Shown: one piece after another, positions 45,113 to 57,180 of the stretch
Position numbering within the stretch: position 1 is the first letter of the stretch
How the letters are laid out: the number at the start of each line of letters is the position of its first letter
NCBI RefSeq assembly: GCF_019175385.1
Contig: NC_083346.1
Span: forward strand, 1,550,001 to 1,614,000
Length of the DNA: 64,000 bases
Source of the DNA: Lycium barbarum
Lineage: Eukaryota > Streptophyta > Magnoliopsida > Solanales > Solanaceae
Reading direction: 5' to 3'
Translations under genes and position numbers: made by a program
The notes under the pieces: generated by a model
What the model was told of the DNA's origin: nothing
Seen by the model: only the letters and a program-made list of their open reading frames with translations
The model's database searches: none

Positions 45113-48100
45113 TCTTTGGACTGATTATCATTCCTTGATCTTCTTTTAGAATTTCCATGCCTAGAAAATAATGAATTGCCCCAAGTTCCTTAATTTTGAA
45201 CTCTGAGTTAAGAAAGACCTTGAGAGTACCAATTTTTGTATGATCATTTCCTGTAATAAGAATGTCATCCACATAGACTGCCACTATAGAGATCAGTGAA
45301 CCTGTATTCTTAAAGAATAAGGAATAATCATTTAAAGATGCTGAATATCCTTTAAAACTCAATGTCCCTGCAAGCTTGGCATACCATTGCATAGAAACCT
45401 GCTTTAATCCATATAGGGATTTCTTGAGTTTGCACACTAAATTAGACTTAGGAGGAATCAGACCAGTAGGGAATTTCATGTACACTTCCTCTTGCAAATC
45501 ACCTTGCAAGAATGCATTGTTAACATCAAACTGTAAGACTTCCCACCCTTTCTTGACTGCAATGGTCAACAAACACCTGATAGTGGTCATCTTCACCACT
45601 GGGGAAAAGGTTTCATTGAAATCAACCCCTTCCTTTTGAATATCTCCTCTAATGACTAATCTTGCTTTTAGTCTTTCAATGGTTCCATCTGCATGTTGCT
45701 TAACCTTGTAAACCCATTTACAAGGAAATGCACTTCTTCCTTCTGGAAGACGAACCACATCCCAAGTGTGATTCACTTGTAATGCCTCTATTTCATCCTC
45801 CATAGCTTTTATCCAACCTGGATGCTTACAAGCTTGAGAAAACCCTCTAGGCTCTGTGATGTTTGAAGTAGCATGAATAATGGTTTAGTTAGGCTTGGAT
45901 AGTGCATGGAAAGAAAGGGTGGTAGGATTGGTTGGGTTAGCAAAGCAGGATTCTGTCACATCACTGAGGAAGATGTTACTACAAAAGTAATCATGGAGGT
46001 GTGCAGGAAGCACTCCTTTATTAGCCCTTTCAGATTTCCTTGTAGGTTCTTGGTGTGTTATAATGTTGGGTGAGGAAGGAAGTGGTGGTGAGGATGAATA
46101 TGTAATGCCAGTACTGGATGTATTATCAGTAGGTGGAAAGTGTGTAAGAGGAGATGATGGAGTAGATATGGCACTAGAGTTGATAGAGGGAGATGGTAAG
46201 GTGTTGGGAGTAGAAATAGGAGTACTGGGTTGAGATTCATTGAGTGGAATTTGGGTAGGATCATCTGAGAAAAATGGATATTCTGAGAAAATTAGGATCT
46301 GATGCTGGTTTGAAGCAAAAGGGAAATGTGTTTCATGGAACCTCACATCCCTAGATATCACTATCTTCTTGGTTTGCAAGTCTAAGACTTTGTATCCCTT
46401 TTGATGTAGAGGATATCCCAGCAAGACACAGGCCCTAGCCCTTTCATCAAATTTGCTTCTTCCTTGTAAAATAGTAGAAACATAACACAAACAACCAAAA
46501 CTTTTCAATTGTCTATAGTCAGGTTCTCTATGAAAAAGCAGTTCATAAGGAGTTTTTCCTTGGAGAACCTTAGATGGTATCCTGTTTATGATATAAGTTG
46601 CTGTCAATATACACTCACCCCAGTAAGAAATGGGAATGTTGGAATGAAACATCAGACCTCTTGCAATTTCCAAGAGATGTCTATGTTTTCTTTCAACAAT
46701 CCCATTTTGTTGGGGTGTTCCAACACAAGAAAGCTGATGAATGATACCCTGAGAATCAAGGAATGCTGCTTCTTGTGTTCCCTTCCCCAATTCTAAAGCA
46801 TTATCAGACCTTATCTGCTTGACTTTTACATTAAATTGTCTCTCAACCATGACAAGAAAACTTTTAAGTACTGGAAATGCATTACATTTAGTACTTAATA
46901 GAAAAGTCCAGGTGCCTCTAGTATAATCATCCACTATTGTTAAAAAGTATCTGTAACCATTATATGTGCTAGACTTGTAAGGACCCCATGTATCTATATG
47001 TATGAGTTCAAACATCCTTTTAGTCTTAATGGTATTGAGTGGAAAGGGTAGTTTAGTCTGCTTTGCTTTAGGACAAACATCACAAACAAGATTAGGAATA
47101 GAGTCACAATGAAGGAAATTTAAATGTTTCATTGCTGAAAAGGGGAGATGCCCCAACCTTACATGCCAAAGTTTTACATCAGACAAAGCTTTAACATGTG
47201 CAGAAATAGGAATAGAAACAAACTCAGAACTAGAATTTCTTGCTGTTGGAATAGAAAATGCATTGACTAAACTCCTAGACTTAGTGATAGTAGATTGCAA
47301 TAGATAGAGTCCTCTCCTAGCTTCACCAAAAACTTGTGGACTCTTCATTAAATGGTCCTGCATTAGACATCCATCAGATGTAAACTTAAGGTCACAGTTG
47401 AGTTGAACACATAACTTATGCACAGATAATAAGTTATATTTAAAATTTGGTACATGGAGGACATTAGTCAAAATAAGGTTTGGCAGAATAGGTACACACC
47501 CTGTGTGAGTCACATTTACCTTGAAAGAGTTAGGTAAGCTTATGTTTAGAGGCACAGGGAGTGGAATGAGAAATATAAAAGAATCAGGATTAAAGCACAT
47601 GTGATCTGTAGCCCCTGAATCAATAATCCAAGTACTAGTTTCTAATTTACCTAAAACCTGATCAGAGTATTTTAGAATAGTACCAGCTATAGCATTAGCA
47701 TTAATGCTTGTCTTTCCTGATTTTGCATGTTTTTATAAGGTCATCATCTCTGAGATTTGTTCCTTGCTGAATTGTTGTAAAAGGTTGTTGTTGATCTCAG
47801 AGTTATCAGCAGTTGTGTATTCCCCTTCTTCATACATTACTGCTGCATTTCCTTTAGCTTCTCCTTTAGTGAACTCAAAATCATCTGGGAATCCATGTAA
47901 CCTATAACAATCATCTATTGTGTGTCATGTCTTTCCACAATGAGTACAACTTACATTGGGATTGTATTTCTTCTTCCCTTTGAACTTTTGCTGAGGTTTA
48001 ACAAACCTCTTAAAAGAATTGTGAAACTTAAGTCCTGGATTTCCTGTTTTGACTGGTTGATTTTTGTATTTCTGTGATCCCTTTCCCTGTGCTGCTGACA

Positions 48101-48917
48101 TAAAAGCCCTGAATTCAGACATTAGTTGATCATTGGTTTGCTTTCCTTGTATGGTACTCTGTCCAGTAGCCATAAAGGATGCAGAATCTGAGGAAATCTG
48201 GGCATTTGCATATATCTCTCTTTGGTTCTCATCTTGTAGAAGAAGAGAATACGCAGTGTCCATACTAGGTAGTGGGTTCATCATAATGATGTTTCCTCTA
48301 GCTTGTGTATAAACATCATTCAAACCCATTAAAAACTGGATTAACCTCTGATCCTCTAGTGACTTTGTTAACCTTTCCTTTCCTTCACACTCACATACAC
48401 ATGAGCAGCAGGTAATGACATTAATAGCATCTAGTTCATCCCAGAGTCTTTTGAGTTTAGTGAAGTATCCTGCAGTGTCATTATTACCTTGCACTACGCC
48501 TGTTAGCTCCTTTTGTAAGTGGTATAGTTTGGCACCATTGGACTTACTAAACCTTTGTTCTAGACTGTCCCAAAGTTCCTTAGCTGTTTTGGAACTCATT
48601 ACATTGTCAGCAATATTTTTTGTAAGTGCATTTGTAATCCAGCATATGACCATATCATTGACACAACTCTATTGTTCATAATCTGTGGACTTTGGATCTG
48701 GAGCTTTACAGGCTCCATTGATGAAACCAAGTTTCCTTTTGGCTGATAAGGATAGGAGAATGGATCTCCTCCATCCTGGGTACCCCCTTCCATCAAATAT
48801 AGTGTTGACTAGAGACATACCAGGTGAGTCTGAATTGCTAAGGTGATAAGGGTGATTATTTTCATATGTGATTGCCTTCTCAACACTGGCTGATTCCATA
48901 TTTGTTGTTTCAGGCAT
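45113..48917 (-). pseudogene. Copia gag-pol, 5' part: gag, protease, integrase, N-terminal RT
   Basis: One long frame from ATG at 48917, 72 bp from the 5' LTR, interrupted by four in-frame stops: 48669-48671, 47925-47927, 47733-47735 and 45885-45887. Order of domains: copia gag N-terminal region (PGMSLVNTIFDGRGYPGW), gag core, zinc knuckle CTHCGKT..HTIDDC with the second stop inside it, protease motif DSGATDH (about 47622), integrase with HHCC finger (HVRLGH..CDVC, near 47100) and DDE residues ([24 protein letters not shown]), and RT with CKWVYKVK and the active-site YVDD (about 45255). The frame then enters the nested insertion at SPKKY. Nonfunctional as it stands. Confidence 0.95.
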
Positions 48918-48976
48918 ATTGATTTGATGAAGATGAAGATGATTTTGATTTTGGATCTGGATCGAGCTTCAAATCT

Positions 48977-48988
48977 GCTCTGATACCA
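48977..48988 (-). other. Primer-binding site of the copia element
   Basis: TGGTATCAGAGC on the minus strand, directly inside the 5' LTR; complementary to the 3' end of initiator tRNA-Met, the usual copia primer. Confidence 0.93.
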
Positions 48989-49536
48989 TGTAATGCTTTG
49001 AGAAATAAAACACTGAATATTTTCAGAATTTCTGTGTATTCATTCTCAGAAGAAGAGCACCTATATATACAAGTGTACTATTTATGAAATAAAAGAATAA
49101 AACTTATTCCTATACATTTTGTCTCAATTCTATTGGCTGCTGTCCCTGTACATTTTGTCTCAAGTGTAACTAACTTATTCCTTTACAATGTGAATGATAA
49201 TGACATGTTCATCTAATGGCTATTATCATTTTGTCAACTTTGTATGGCTAGGATTCATCTTTGATATTCTTGGTATTCATTGTATACAACCGTGTATACT
49301 CTTTCAGTATTGGACCAGATTCAACAGGCCCAGATTCATCAGGTCCAAAGCATTCTTTATTCAGCATTTGGCCCATTGTTTTATTTAACCGATTTGGCTC
49401 ATTTCCTCGATGTTGACTTCTTCCTTCTTCCTTCAATCATCAATCATCTCTTTCTCTTTCAATCCTCCATTGAAACTCTGAATCATCTTCTTCCTTTTCC
49501 ATCGAAGAAGATGATGATGATGCATGTAATCCTACA
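48989..49536 (-). repeat. Copia 5' LTR
   Basis: 548 bp. Nearly identical to the 3' LTR; differs by about six transitions, a trinucleotide indel in a GAA/GAT run and an extra block with a repeated CATTTTGTCTCAA. Confidence 0.95.
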
Positions 49537-49541
49537 GTAAG

Positions 49542-50854
49542 TTGCTCCAAAAATCCTGGATGATTTTAGACTTTATCTCCAACATAAGTTGGGTTCCTTT
49601 GCTCAATAATTGTATACTCCTCCTCTAGATTCTGTCATCTCATTTTCCAAAATAAAAAGTATTTGGTTCCTACAGCCCTGGATTAGTCTAACCATATATG
49701 TATGTAGGAACTCTCTTTCATATGTGTATAAGGGGATCGTATTTGTGACAAGCTCCACCTCTCATAATATATGTCTAAATTATGCACAAATGTTTTTGGA
49801 CAATATGTTTTGCTTACATTACAAACACAAGAAAACAAGTCCGAAAACCACTTAATTTTTAGAAAAAAAAACATTTCTGTGAAAAAAAAAATTCTACGTA
49901 CCAAACACACCCAATCTTCAATTAAGTAATTAATAACCCTCAAGTTATTTGTCAGAACTCAGAAGGGAAGGAGAATTAGGCTTAATCAAAACTAATACTC
50001 CCCCGTTCCAAAATTGTTGTCATGATCATTTTCTTTATGAAAGTCAATTTGGCTAATTTGTTTAAGCTAAATTGCACTAGATTAATTTAGTTTTGTAAAA
50101 TTAAAATTTAGATATTCAAAACTTAGACGAAAAATACAATAAGTGAAATATTTTTTGTCTCATATCAACATGATAATAAAATACATCTTAAAATGTTGGT
50201 TAAAGTTCGTTTAGTTTGACTCTCGAGAAGCACAACGTGACAAGTACTTATTTTGGTCCGAGGGAGTACTGAATAAGGATGGTTAAAACTCCAGCCCCAA
50301 AGTTCTAAAAGTCCTTAGCTATAAATATGATTATTTTCCAAAAAGACCCAAATTTTCTCAAAAGCTTCTCCTTGATCTTCTTCTTCGTTCCAATAACAAC
50401 TCTTTGAATATTGTGTTGAATTAATAGCCAAAATCAAGACCATGTTTTACAAATAGTATTTCTTTAAGCCACTTATTTGATTAGTAAGGACTGATTTTTT
50501 AAATTATAAATTTACAACAACAACTATTTAGCCAAATTATGATATCCTTTTATGAAAAGCACAAACAAATTACCTAGTATTATAGAGTAATACAACAGGA
50601 TACACCATAAGGTACGTTGGCTCATTATTTCGTACTTCATAAAATAAAACAAGTGAACAAAGAAAACGAAAAAGGAACGAGGGGTTCCTTGATAGATTAC
50701 ATAAAATGTCAATAATAATTGAACATGCTGAATACCTTAAATAACTGGTAGCCGGAGAAGATCACACCACTAATAAACCGTTTACTTGGAAGTTAATTTT
50801 CCCTATTCTTCAGTGATTAATTTATTTCTAAAAGTTACAATTGGTGCCAAATTT
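49542..50854. other. Intergenic DNA with one Stowaway element
   Basis: A Stowaway-type MITE of 269 bp at 49998-50266 has ends CTCCCCCGTTCC and inverted CTCCCTCGGACC and TA duplications (49996-49997, 50267-50268). The remainder has no recognised feature. Confidence 0.7.
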
Positions 50855-51271
50855 TCAAGTCTCTATCTCCTTATTTTTGCGGTTTGGCTTATTAACATCT
50901 GTTTTTTCCTTCTTACTTTGTAACTTAGCATCATCATCATCATCGTCTTGGGTAGGCTTTTTCTTTTCCTTTTTGGACTTTTCATTTTCCGTAATAGTAG
51001 TGATCTTAGACTTCTTTTCCCTTTCGAAAGTTTCAGTTTCTGATAAAGAGTCATCTCCTTCATATACTTGAGATAAGTTCCGCTTAAGTTTCGGGCTCGG
51101 GCTTGAGATTACGGGCTTTTTTGCCGAGGTAACTGGCGGTGTTTTAGGAGAAAAGCTACGCTTCGTATTTACCTTCTTCTTTATCCCATAAAGCATCGAC
51201 GATATCCCACAACATGAGTTATGACCAGATGTCTTGAGATCTTCGTTATCTGTGGCTTTCCTTTTTCCCAT
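50855..51271 (-). CDS. Small Lys/Asp-rich protein, probably nuclear; function unknown
   Basis: 138 aa, one coding exon. It begins MGKRKATDNED; a Cys-Cys patch (SCCGISSMLYGIKKK) lies near residue 20, then a Ser/Pro/Lys region (SFSPKTPPVTSAKKP), an acidic Ser patch (EGDDSLSETETFE), Lys-rich stretches resembling nuclear localisation signals (REKKSK, KKEKKKP), a run of six Asp encoded by a GAT-type repeat, and a basic C-terminus. No catalytic or DNA-binding fold is recognisable; I do not know the family. A splice acceptor (CATGCAG) ends just before the ATG, and a matching donor (GAAG-GTACATTC) at 51945 implies a leader exon of about 51946-52050, so the gene has a 5'-UTR intron of about 670 bp. 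The consistent frame and splice sites support a real gene. Confidence 0.7.
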   Translation of the reverse strand: MGKRKATDNEDLKTSGHNSCCGISSMLYGIKKKVNTKRSFSPKTPPVTSAKKPVISSPSPKLKRNLSQVYEGDDSLSETETFEREKKSKITTITENEKSKKEKKKPTQDDDDDDAKLQSKKEKTDVNKPNRKNKEIET

Positions 51272-51375
51272 CCCTGCATGTACAATATTTCCAATATAAC
51301 TGACAAATTAAGAAACGTTCTAAACCAAAGATTATAAATTCATCAACAGCGTGCATTCTTCTCCCTCTTATTAGA

Positions 51376-51635
51376 GGTGGCAGAGCCAGGATTCATATTA
51401 ATGAGTGTGAAAATTATAAATATGTCGCAACCTAGGATCGAACATGCAATATTAGGGAGTTTTTGCAACCCCTTAACCACAACGCTGAAACTTCAGTTTG
51501 TGTCAGGAAGTATCAACATTGTTATACATACGTATAAAACCAAAATTTCACCTATTTATATAATGTAATTTTCCGGCGAAGGGGTGTCACTTGACACTCC
51601 TCGGGCAAGGATAGCTCCGCCCGTGCTTATAAGGA
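51376..51635. mobile_element. hAT-like fragment in the leader intron of the Lys-rich protein gene
   Basis: GAGGTGGCAGAGCCAGGATT on the left and GATAGCTCCGCCCGTG on the right resemble the 'CAGTGGCGGAGCCAGG..CTCCGCCACTG' repeats; internal 'tcaccta(t)ttatataatg' and 'ttttccggcgaagg' blocks are shared with the 52073-53037 element family. Confidence 0.55.
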
Positions 51636-52072
51636 AGGCGATATCCATATAGAATCAGAATGAGATGCCCTCGATGAAAGAGGTAGCAAAAGATCGAGTT
51701 TGCAATGCCCATAAAGAAAGTGTCAAAAACTAACTTAACAAAGTTTTGTAGTCAATACAAGATAGAAAAAAATGCTATAGGAAATTTTTTTTAAAAAATT
51801 ATATTTTATGTAGCTCCTTTTTCTTCAAAATTTTCCTGCTTTCATTCCCTTCTTCTATGAATCTAAAACAAGATCGGGTTTAAGGAACATCACACTACGT
51901 AAGTAAAGGAAAAAAAAGAATGAAGAAAGTCAGAGAAGAATGTACCTTCAATTTCTAGTGGAAGGAGCTCACTCAAACAAGACTGATTCTTCGTTATGGT
52001 ACTTTGAGTAGACAAACGATTTGAGGCATGTCACTCATTTATAATGTAGCTTCAATATTTTCCGATCGTGAC

Positions 52073-53037
52073 CAGTGGCGGACCCAGGATTTTATACAAG
52101 CGGGTTCAATTACTGAATAAGGATCGATGGTGATAACTAATAAAGTAAGCAACATCAAGCATAACACGCTAGATTTATCAGCTGGTCTTTTATTTGTTCT
52201 TTTTTGTTAGTAATGTAACATAAAAATAAAGTTATTTTAAACTCCACTCTTTTTTATTTAACAAAATTGAGAAATATTTTTTGAAAATAATCACAAAAAA
52301 TATTTACATTTATTATTAAACAGATCTATCTAATTTAAAAAATTTACTTCACCAAGAATTTAAAAATTAATAGCTCTATGTAATTAACAAAATCATTTAT
52401 AATTATCAGTGTTATTTATGAACGAAAAACAATATTAAAATGTTTTAAACAAAACAAAAATAATATAAAAATTAACTAAATTAAAATAAACTACAAACTA
52501 TATATAGTTTCAACAAATATAGTTGCATGTTGTAGCAAAAAACTATGAAACAGAGTACCAAAATTCCATTTATAAAAAGTTTAATTTTTGTTTGAACTAA
52601 AATAGATTTTAGAATATTATTATTGAATTTGAGTAAGAAATCAAAATATAAAAGATGAAATAGAATAAAGAAAGACAACATAAAAGTAATAAATTTCACT
52701 AGCTAGCAATTGACTAGCATTAATTGAATATAGTTGGTCTAATGGTCAATTGTTTTGTTTTCTTTCCGTAAAATGGTTGGCCAATTGCCATGCCTAGGAG
52801 TACTGACCCAAAAACAACAAAAAACAGCCTGTGCAATGTTAGAAAAGAGAATCGATCCCCCATTGTCACTGTGGTATGAACCCACTTGACCATTGCTCCA
52901 GACCCAAAGCTTGTACTAAGTGGATTCAATTGCTTTTATATACAAAATTTAGTAATATTTTTCCTTCTATGAACAGTAAATTTCCGGACGAAGTGGGTTC
53001 AATTGAATCCACTTGAAACCACGTGGGTCCGCCCCTG
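52073..53037. mobile_element. Non-autonomous hAT element, 965 bp, 8-bp TSD
   Basis: Ends CAGTGGCGGACCCAGG (left) and inverted CAGGGGCGGACCCACG (right). The flanks are identical: atcgtgac at 52065-52072 and 53038-53045. AT-rich interior without a transposase. It sits just upstream of the leader exon of the Lys-rich protein gene, in its putative promoter. Confidence 0.92.
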
Positions 53038-53214
53038 ATCGTGACATTAACAGAAAAGAAATATCTAGTTGCAGAAAAAAAAAAAAGAGTTAATTATGGA
53101 ATGCCGACAAGTTGACCCGGGAATATCGGACACGCTCGCATGCTTTACGTCTGTGTTTACTTCTAAAAACTTACCATCACCGGAACTTTACACTAAACTA
53201 ATGAAAATATAATA

Positions 53215-53431
53215 CTCCTTCCGTTTTAATTTATGTGAACCCATTTAACTAGGCACGACACTTAAAAAAGAGTGAAGACTTTTAAAAATTGTGATTCAAA
53301 ATAAGTCTTGAATATTTGTGTGACATTAAATCACTTCATAAAGTGAATTTGTTTCCAAATTAGGAAAGAAGTCATTCATTTTGACACGAACTAAAAAAGA
53401 AATAGGTTTACATAAATTAAAACAGAGGGAG
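53215..53431. mobile_element. Stowaway-type MITE (217 bp)
   Basis: Ends CTCCTTCCGTTTTAATTTATG and inverted CTCCCTCTGTTTTAATTTATG, with TA duplications at 53213-53214 and 53432-53433. Same family as the 54344 element, in reverse orientation. Confidence 0.9.
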
Positions 53432-54343
53432 TATATATTTTTACATAAACTTATAACACTTAATCATTGTTAATTCACGTGCATTCTTACCTCATTATAT
53501 CACTTATTACACAGTAATAAATGCATATAATATTGGGTAAACACCGGTGAGAGTAATTATTTACCGTTTACCGTATTTACTCGGTTAATTTTTGTTTCTT
53601 TCTTTTTACAGCGTAATTGGACTCTTTATTACCAAAATTTTCTTACCATAATTTAAAGTCCGTGTTGGAGAAATGCATTTTACTAATTAAAAGATTGCAT
53701 TATCTTTCATGTTAATGGCTATAGTGATGCGAAAGTAATCATATATTCTTTTGTGATTCTCAAACCACTTACCCCAATACTTCTTATATAAATTACGCAA
53801 TGATTTACCTACTTAATATTACATTAATAAGTCAACAAGCAACTAATACGATCTCACGTTATTATAAGTACCTCACTAAATTTTTATTTATTTTTTGAAG
53901 AATTTGCCTCCTATAAGTAGGAGTCTTTCTTTTTGGTGATGATGCATGAGAAAATGAGTAAATATCCCAATAGGTCACTCAACTATGAGAAATATATTTT
54001 TGTTTTGTATCAATAAAATCACTCAATTTAGGACTTTTCTCTTAGCTCCCGTTTGACCATAAATTTTGGGAGCATATTTTGAAGGTTTGTTTTCAAATCT
54101 TTGTTTGGTCATGAAATTTTGATAGATTTTGAAAACAGATCTTCAAATTCCCAAATTCTGGCTCAAACCTATTTTTGGGCCAAGATCTATATTTTGGTCT
54201 TTTCAAAACTTTTAAAAACTACCCCAGCTTTTGTATTTTATATAAAAAAAAAAATCTATTTAAAGCAGTATCTACCATGTTTTAGGATTAAAGCAGTCTC
54301 TTCTATAAAGTGAAGATTATTCGCACAATGTGGGAAAATTATA

Positions 54344-54559
54344 CTCCTTCTGTTTCAATTTGTTTGAACCTATTTCCTTTTTAGTCCGTGCCAAAATGAA
54401 TTACCTCTTTCCTAATTTGGAAACAAATTCACTTTATGAATGATTTACAGTTACACAAATTTTCAAGGCTTATTTTGAACCACAAGTTTCAAAAGTCTTC
54501 CCTCTTTCTTAAATGTCGTGCCCAGTCAAATGAGTTCATATAAATTGAAACGGAGGGAG
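54344..54559. mobile_element. Stowaway-type MITE (216 bp), inverted relative to the previous one
   Basis: Ends CTCCTTCTGTTTCAATTTG and inverted CTCCCTCCGTTTCAATTTA, TA duplications at 54342-54343 and 54560-54561. Its reverse complement aligns end to end with 53215-53431. Confidence 0.9.
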
Positions 54560-54962
54560 TATTAAAGAATAGCTAACTACCGTTGTTTTTTTTTCCCTTG
54601 CACGAATGGATCTTTATATTGTAATTTGAATTATAATAGCTAATAAGTGTGTTATTAGCAATTGAGATTTAAAATATCATATTCTACATAATTTGAGATT
54701 AGCAAGTATGTATATTTTGTATGGTTGGGTATTCTTGGTAGTTGCTAGAACTTATCGGTATAAGTAACGTTTCATGTTTTCCAAAACAAAAAGTGAAATA
54801 TGTTTTGAAAAACTATGGCCAAACACATTTTTCAAAACTTGAAAAACTTCACCCAAATCAAATTTTTCAATTTTTTTTTGGTAAAAAAAAATTACTAAAT
54901 TTTGTATGCCATGTAGACATGGACCCCACAAATAAAACAAATTAAAGAAGACTCATGTTACT

Positions 54963-55102
54963 TTAAAAAAAAAAATATTTTTATTACTTAGGGGGTAGGG
55001 GAGGGGGAAAGTGAAATGGGGGAGGGGATTACAACGTGGGGATTCGAACAATCACTGACAAGGTGAAAGTTCAGGTTGCTAACCAACTGAGCTACTAGAT
55101 CC
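54963..55102 (-). mobile_element. tRNA-derived SINE
   Basis: On the minus strand it begins GGGATCTAGTAGCTCAGTTG (pol III A box TAGCTCAGTTGG), continues to a B box GTTCGAATCCC, then a GGAG/CCCC-rich body and an A/T-rich end. This is a SINE head, not a tRNA gene, since no cloverleaf acceptor stem or anticodon loop of proper length is present. Confidence 0.8.
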
Positions 55103-57180
55103 CTACTACTAATACTAAATAGTAATAATTACTTGACACTTGACGTAGCTTCTTATAAGACCTATTTATTGATAATAACTATCCGTTTTAGATATTTAAA
55201 TTTAGTAACTAATTTACTTTTCTAATTTACCATCCATAGCTATATCAGTAACTATACACATACATGGTTAAACAAATTCCTTAATAATAGGCATTGACTA
55301 TTATTAAAATTGGTTTCATAATTTTAGCTTCTCTTTCCTTCTTCAACCATGATTCTCCTTCTCTTTTCCCATTCCTTCTTCAACCATGTTCCATTTCCTT
55401 CTCCCACTAAACCTTAAACCCTAACTTCTTCTCAACAATGGCCATCATTGTTAACTTCTTCTTTTCCACTAAACCCTTAATTATTTTTGTTTTCATTAAT
55501 TAATATGTATGTAATATGTGTATTTGAACCAGTGATGCATATGTTTGAATGTTTTTGTGTATTTGAAGCAGTGATTAACTGTTTATCGAATACACATACA
55601 TTCAATTTTGTATATGAATGTTTTATGTACTGGTGTATTTGAAACAGTGACGTATTTTGTTGTATTTATTTGTGTATTTGAAATAATGATCAACTCCGAA
55701 TAAAAGACATAGTCATTTAAAATCGTTTATGAATGTTTCTATGTATTTGTGCATTTGAACCAGTGATGCATATGTTTGCATGTTTTTGTGTATTTGAACC
55801 AATGAGTGACGTATTTTGTTTGTATGTATTTATGCATTTAAAATAGTGATGAACTACGAATCAAATACACAATCATTTAAATTCGTTTATGTGTATTTGA
55901 ATTTTTCAATAAAAACTTAAATACAATTATTTTTAAGTGCTTCGAAGTTACAAATCATGTATTTTTTGAATTACCGGTTTTTGTGTTTCCTTCTATTATT
56001 AATGTTTTTGAATTTTGAATGTAGTTACAAAAAGAAGGGAAGAGAGAAGGAGAAAGAAATGGAAGCTAAAATTATGGAACAAAATTTACCTTATCAAAAG
56101 AAGGGAAGAGAGAGATATTAAAAAAAGATATTATTCTGTCTATTAATGAACACCACTATTAATGCCTAAATTTAAGGGATCTGGTTATTGTTTACAGATT
56201 AGTTATGTATTTGAAGTCCTTCAAATACACGCGTCCAAATACATAAACTAATGAAATGATAACTACATATAGTAATATTGAAAAGGGTAGCTACTAATGG
56301 TAAGAACCTATAATAAGGTAGTTATTTCTGTAAGCTTACCTAACTAATATGTATGTAATTTGTGTATTTGAACCAGTGATGCATATGTTTGCATATTTTT
56401 GTGTATTTGAACAAGTGATTAACTGTTTATCGAATACACATATATTCAATTTTGTATATGAATGTTTTATGTACTGGTGTATTTGAAACAGTGACATATT
56501 TTGTTGTATGTATTTATGTATTTGAAATAATGATCAACTCCGAATAAAAGACACAGTCATTTAAGAAAAATATTATTCTGTCTATTAATGAACACCACCA
56601 TTAATGCCTAAATTTCATAACTTTTAAAATGCAATGGGTCCAACTAAAAAGCCTGAAAGATTAAACTTATAAAATTTAAATCCTGAATCCGCCTCTGTGT
56701 CTTCTTTAATTTTATTTTATTTGTGGGGTTCATATTAAATGGCATAAAAAAATTATTTTTCTACAACGGATTTTCAAATAAAAGAGATCGAAGTTCAAAC
56801 CAGTTAGGCAGATATTTTCATCCGTTGCCCCTTTATGGGATACCTACCGTTTAACTAATAAATGATCCCCTTTTTGTTTGTATTTATTGACCTTTTAGAG
56901 CACGGTCTAAAAAGTTTTTTAAGCAAATTAAACAACTTAGGAGAAAGTTAGACCACGGTCTAAAATTTTGTAAGGTACATCAAGAGTTAGATAATGTTTT
57001 GTCTATAAGATTGAGGAATATATATGAGCAAACATTAATTTCAAGTTTAACGTTGTCCGAAATGGTAATTTTTTAATGCCTATATTTAATATGCAAAACT
57101 TTTAGAAAAAGAGAAAAAAAATAATGTAAATGAAGACCTAAAAATGGACATTTGCTAAGCTGACATTTAGGAGTCAATAG
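55103..57180. repeat. Repetitive AT-rich block with dispersed 'GTATTTGAA' units
   Basis: A segment of about 230 bp (55505-55735) recurs at 56346-56570 with few changes (GTATTTGAACCAGTGATGCA..GTTTATCGAATACACATA..TACTGGTGTATTTGAAACAG). A third diverged copy is at 55740-55890. Another duplicated piece, TATTATTCTGTCTATTAATG, occurs at 56128 and 56572. The shared motif (T)GTATTTGAA appears more than ten times. No coding region. Confidence 0.75.

Larger units (their letters stand above)
35993..49536 (-). mobile_element. Ty1/copia LTR retrotransposon, disrupted by nested insertions (TSD gtaag)
   Basis: Reads on the minus strand. The 5' LTR is 48989-49536 (548 bp) and the 3' LTR 35993-36507 (515 bp), both with TG..CA ends. 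The host duplication gtaag is at 35988-35992 and 49537-49541. The primer-binding site TGGTATCAGAGC (48977-48988 on the minus strand) is complementary to initiator tRNA-Met; a polypurine tract GAAGGGGGG abuts the 3' LTR. Gene order gag-protease-integrase-RT-RNase H is copia. Without the 7.8-kb insertion the element would be about 5.7 kb, a normal size. The LTRs differ at about six positions plus a 30-odd bp indel, so insertion is recent. Confidence 0.96.

Noticed and set aside
55040..55102. Possible tRNA gene on the minus strand
   Set aside because: A and B boxes are present but no acceptor stem closure or anticodon arm of proper length; followed by a SINE body.
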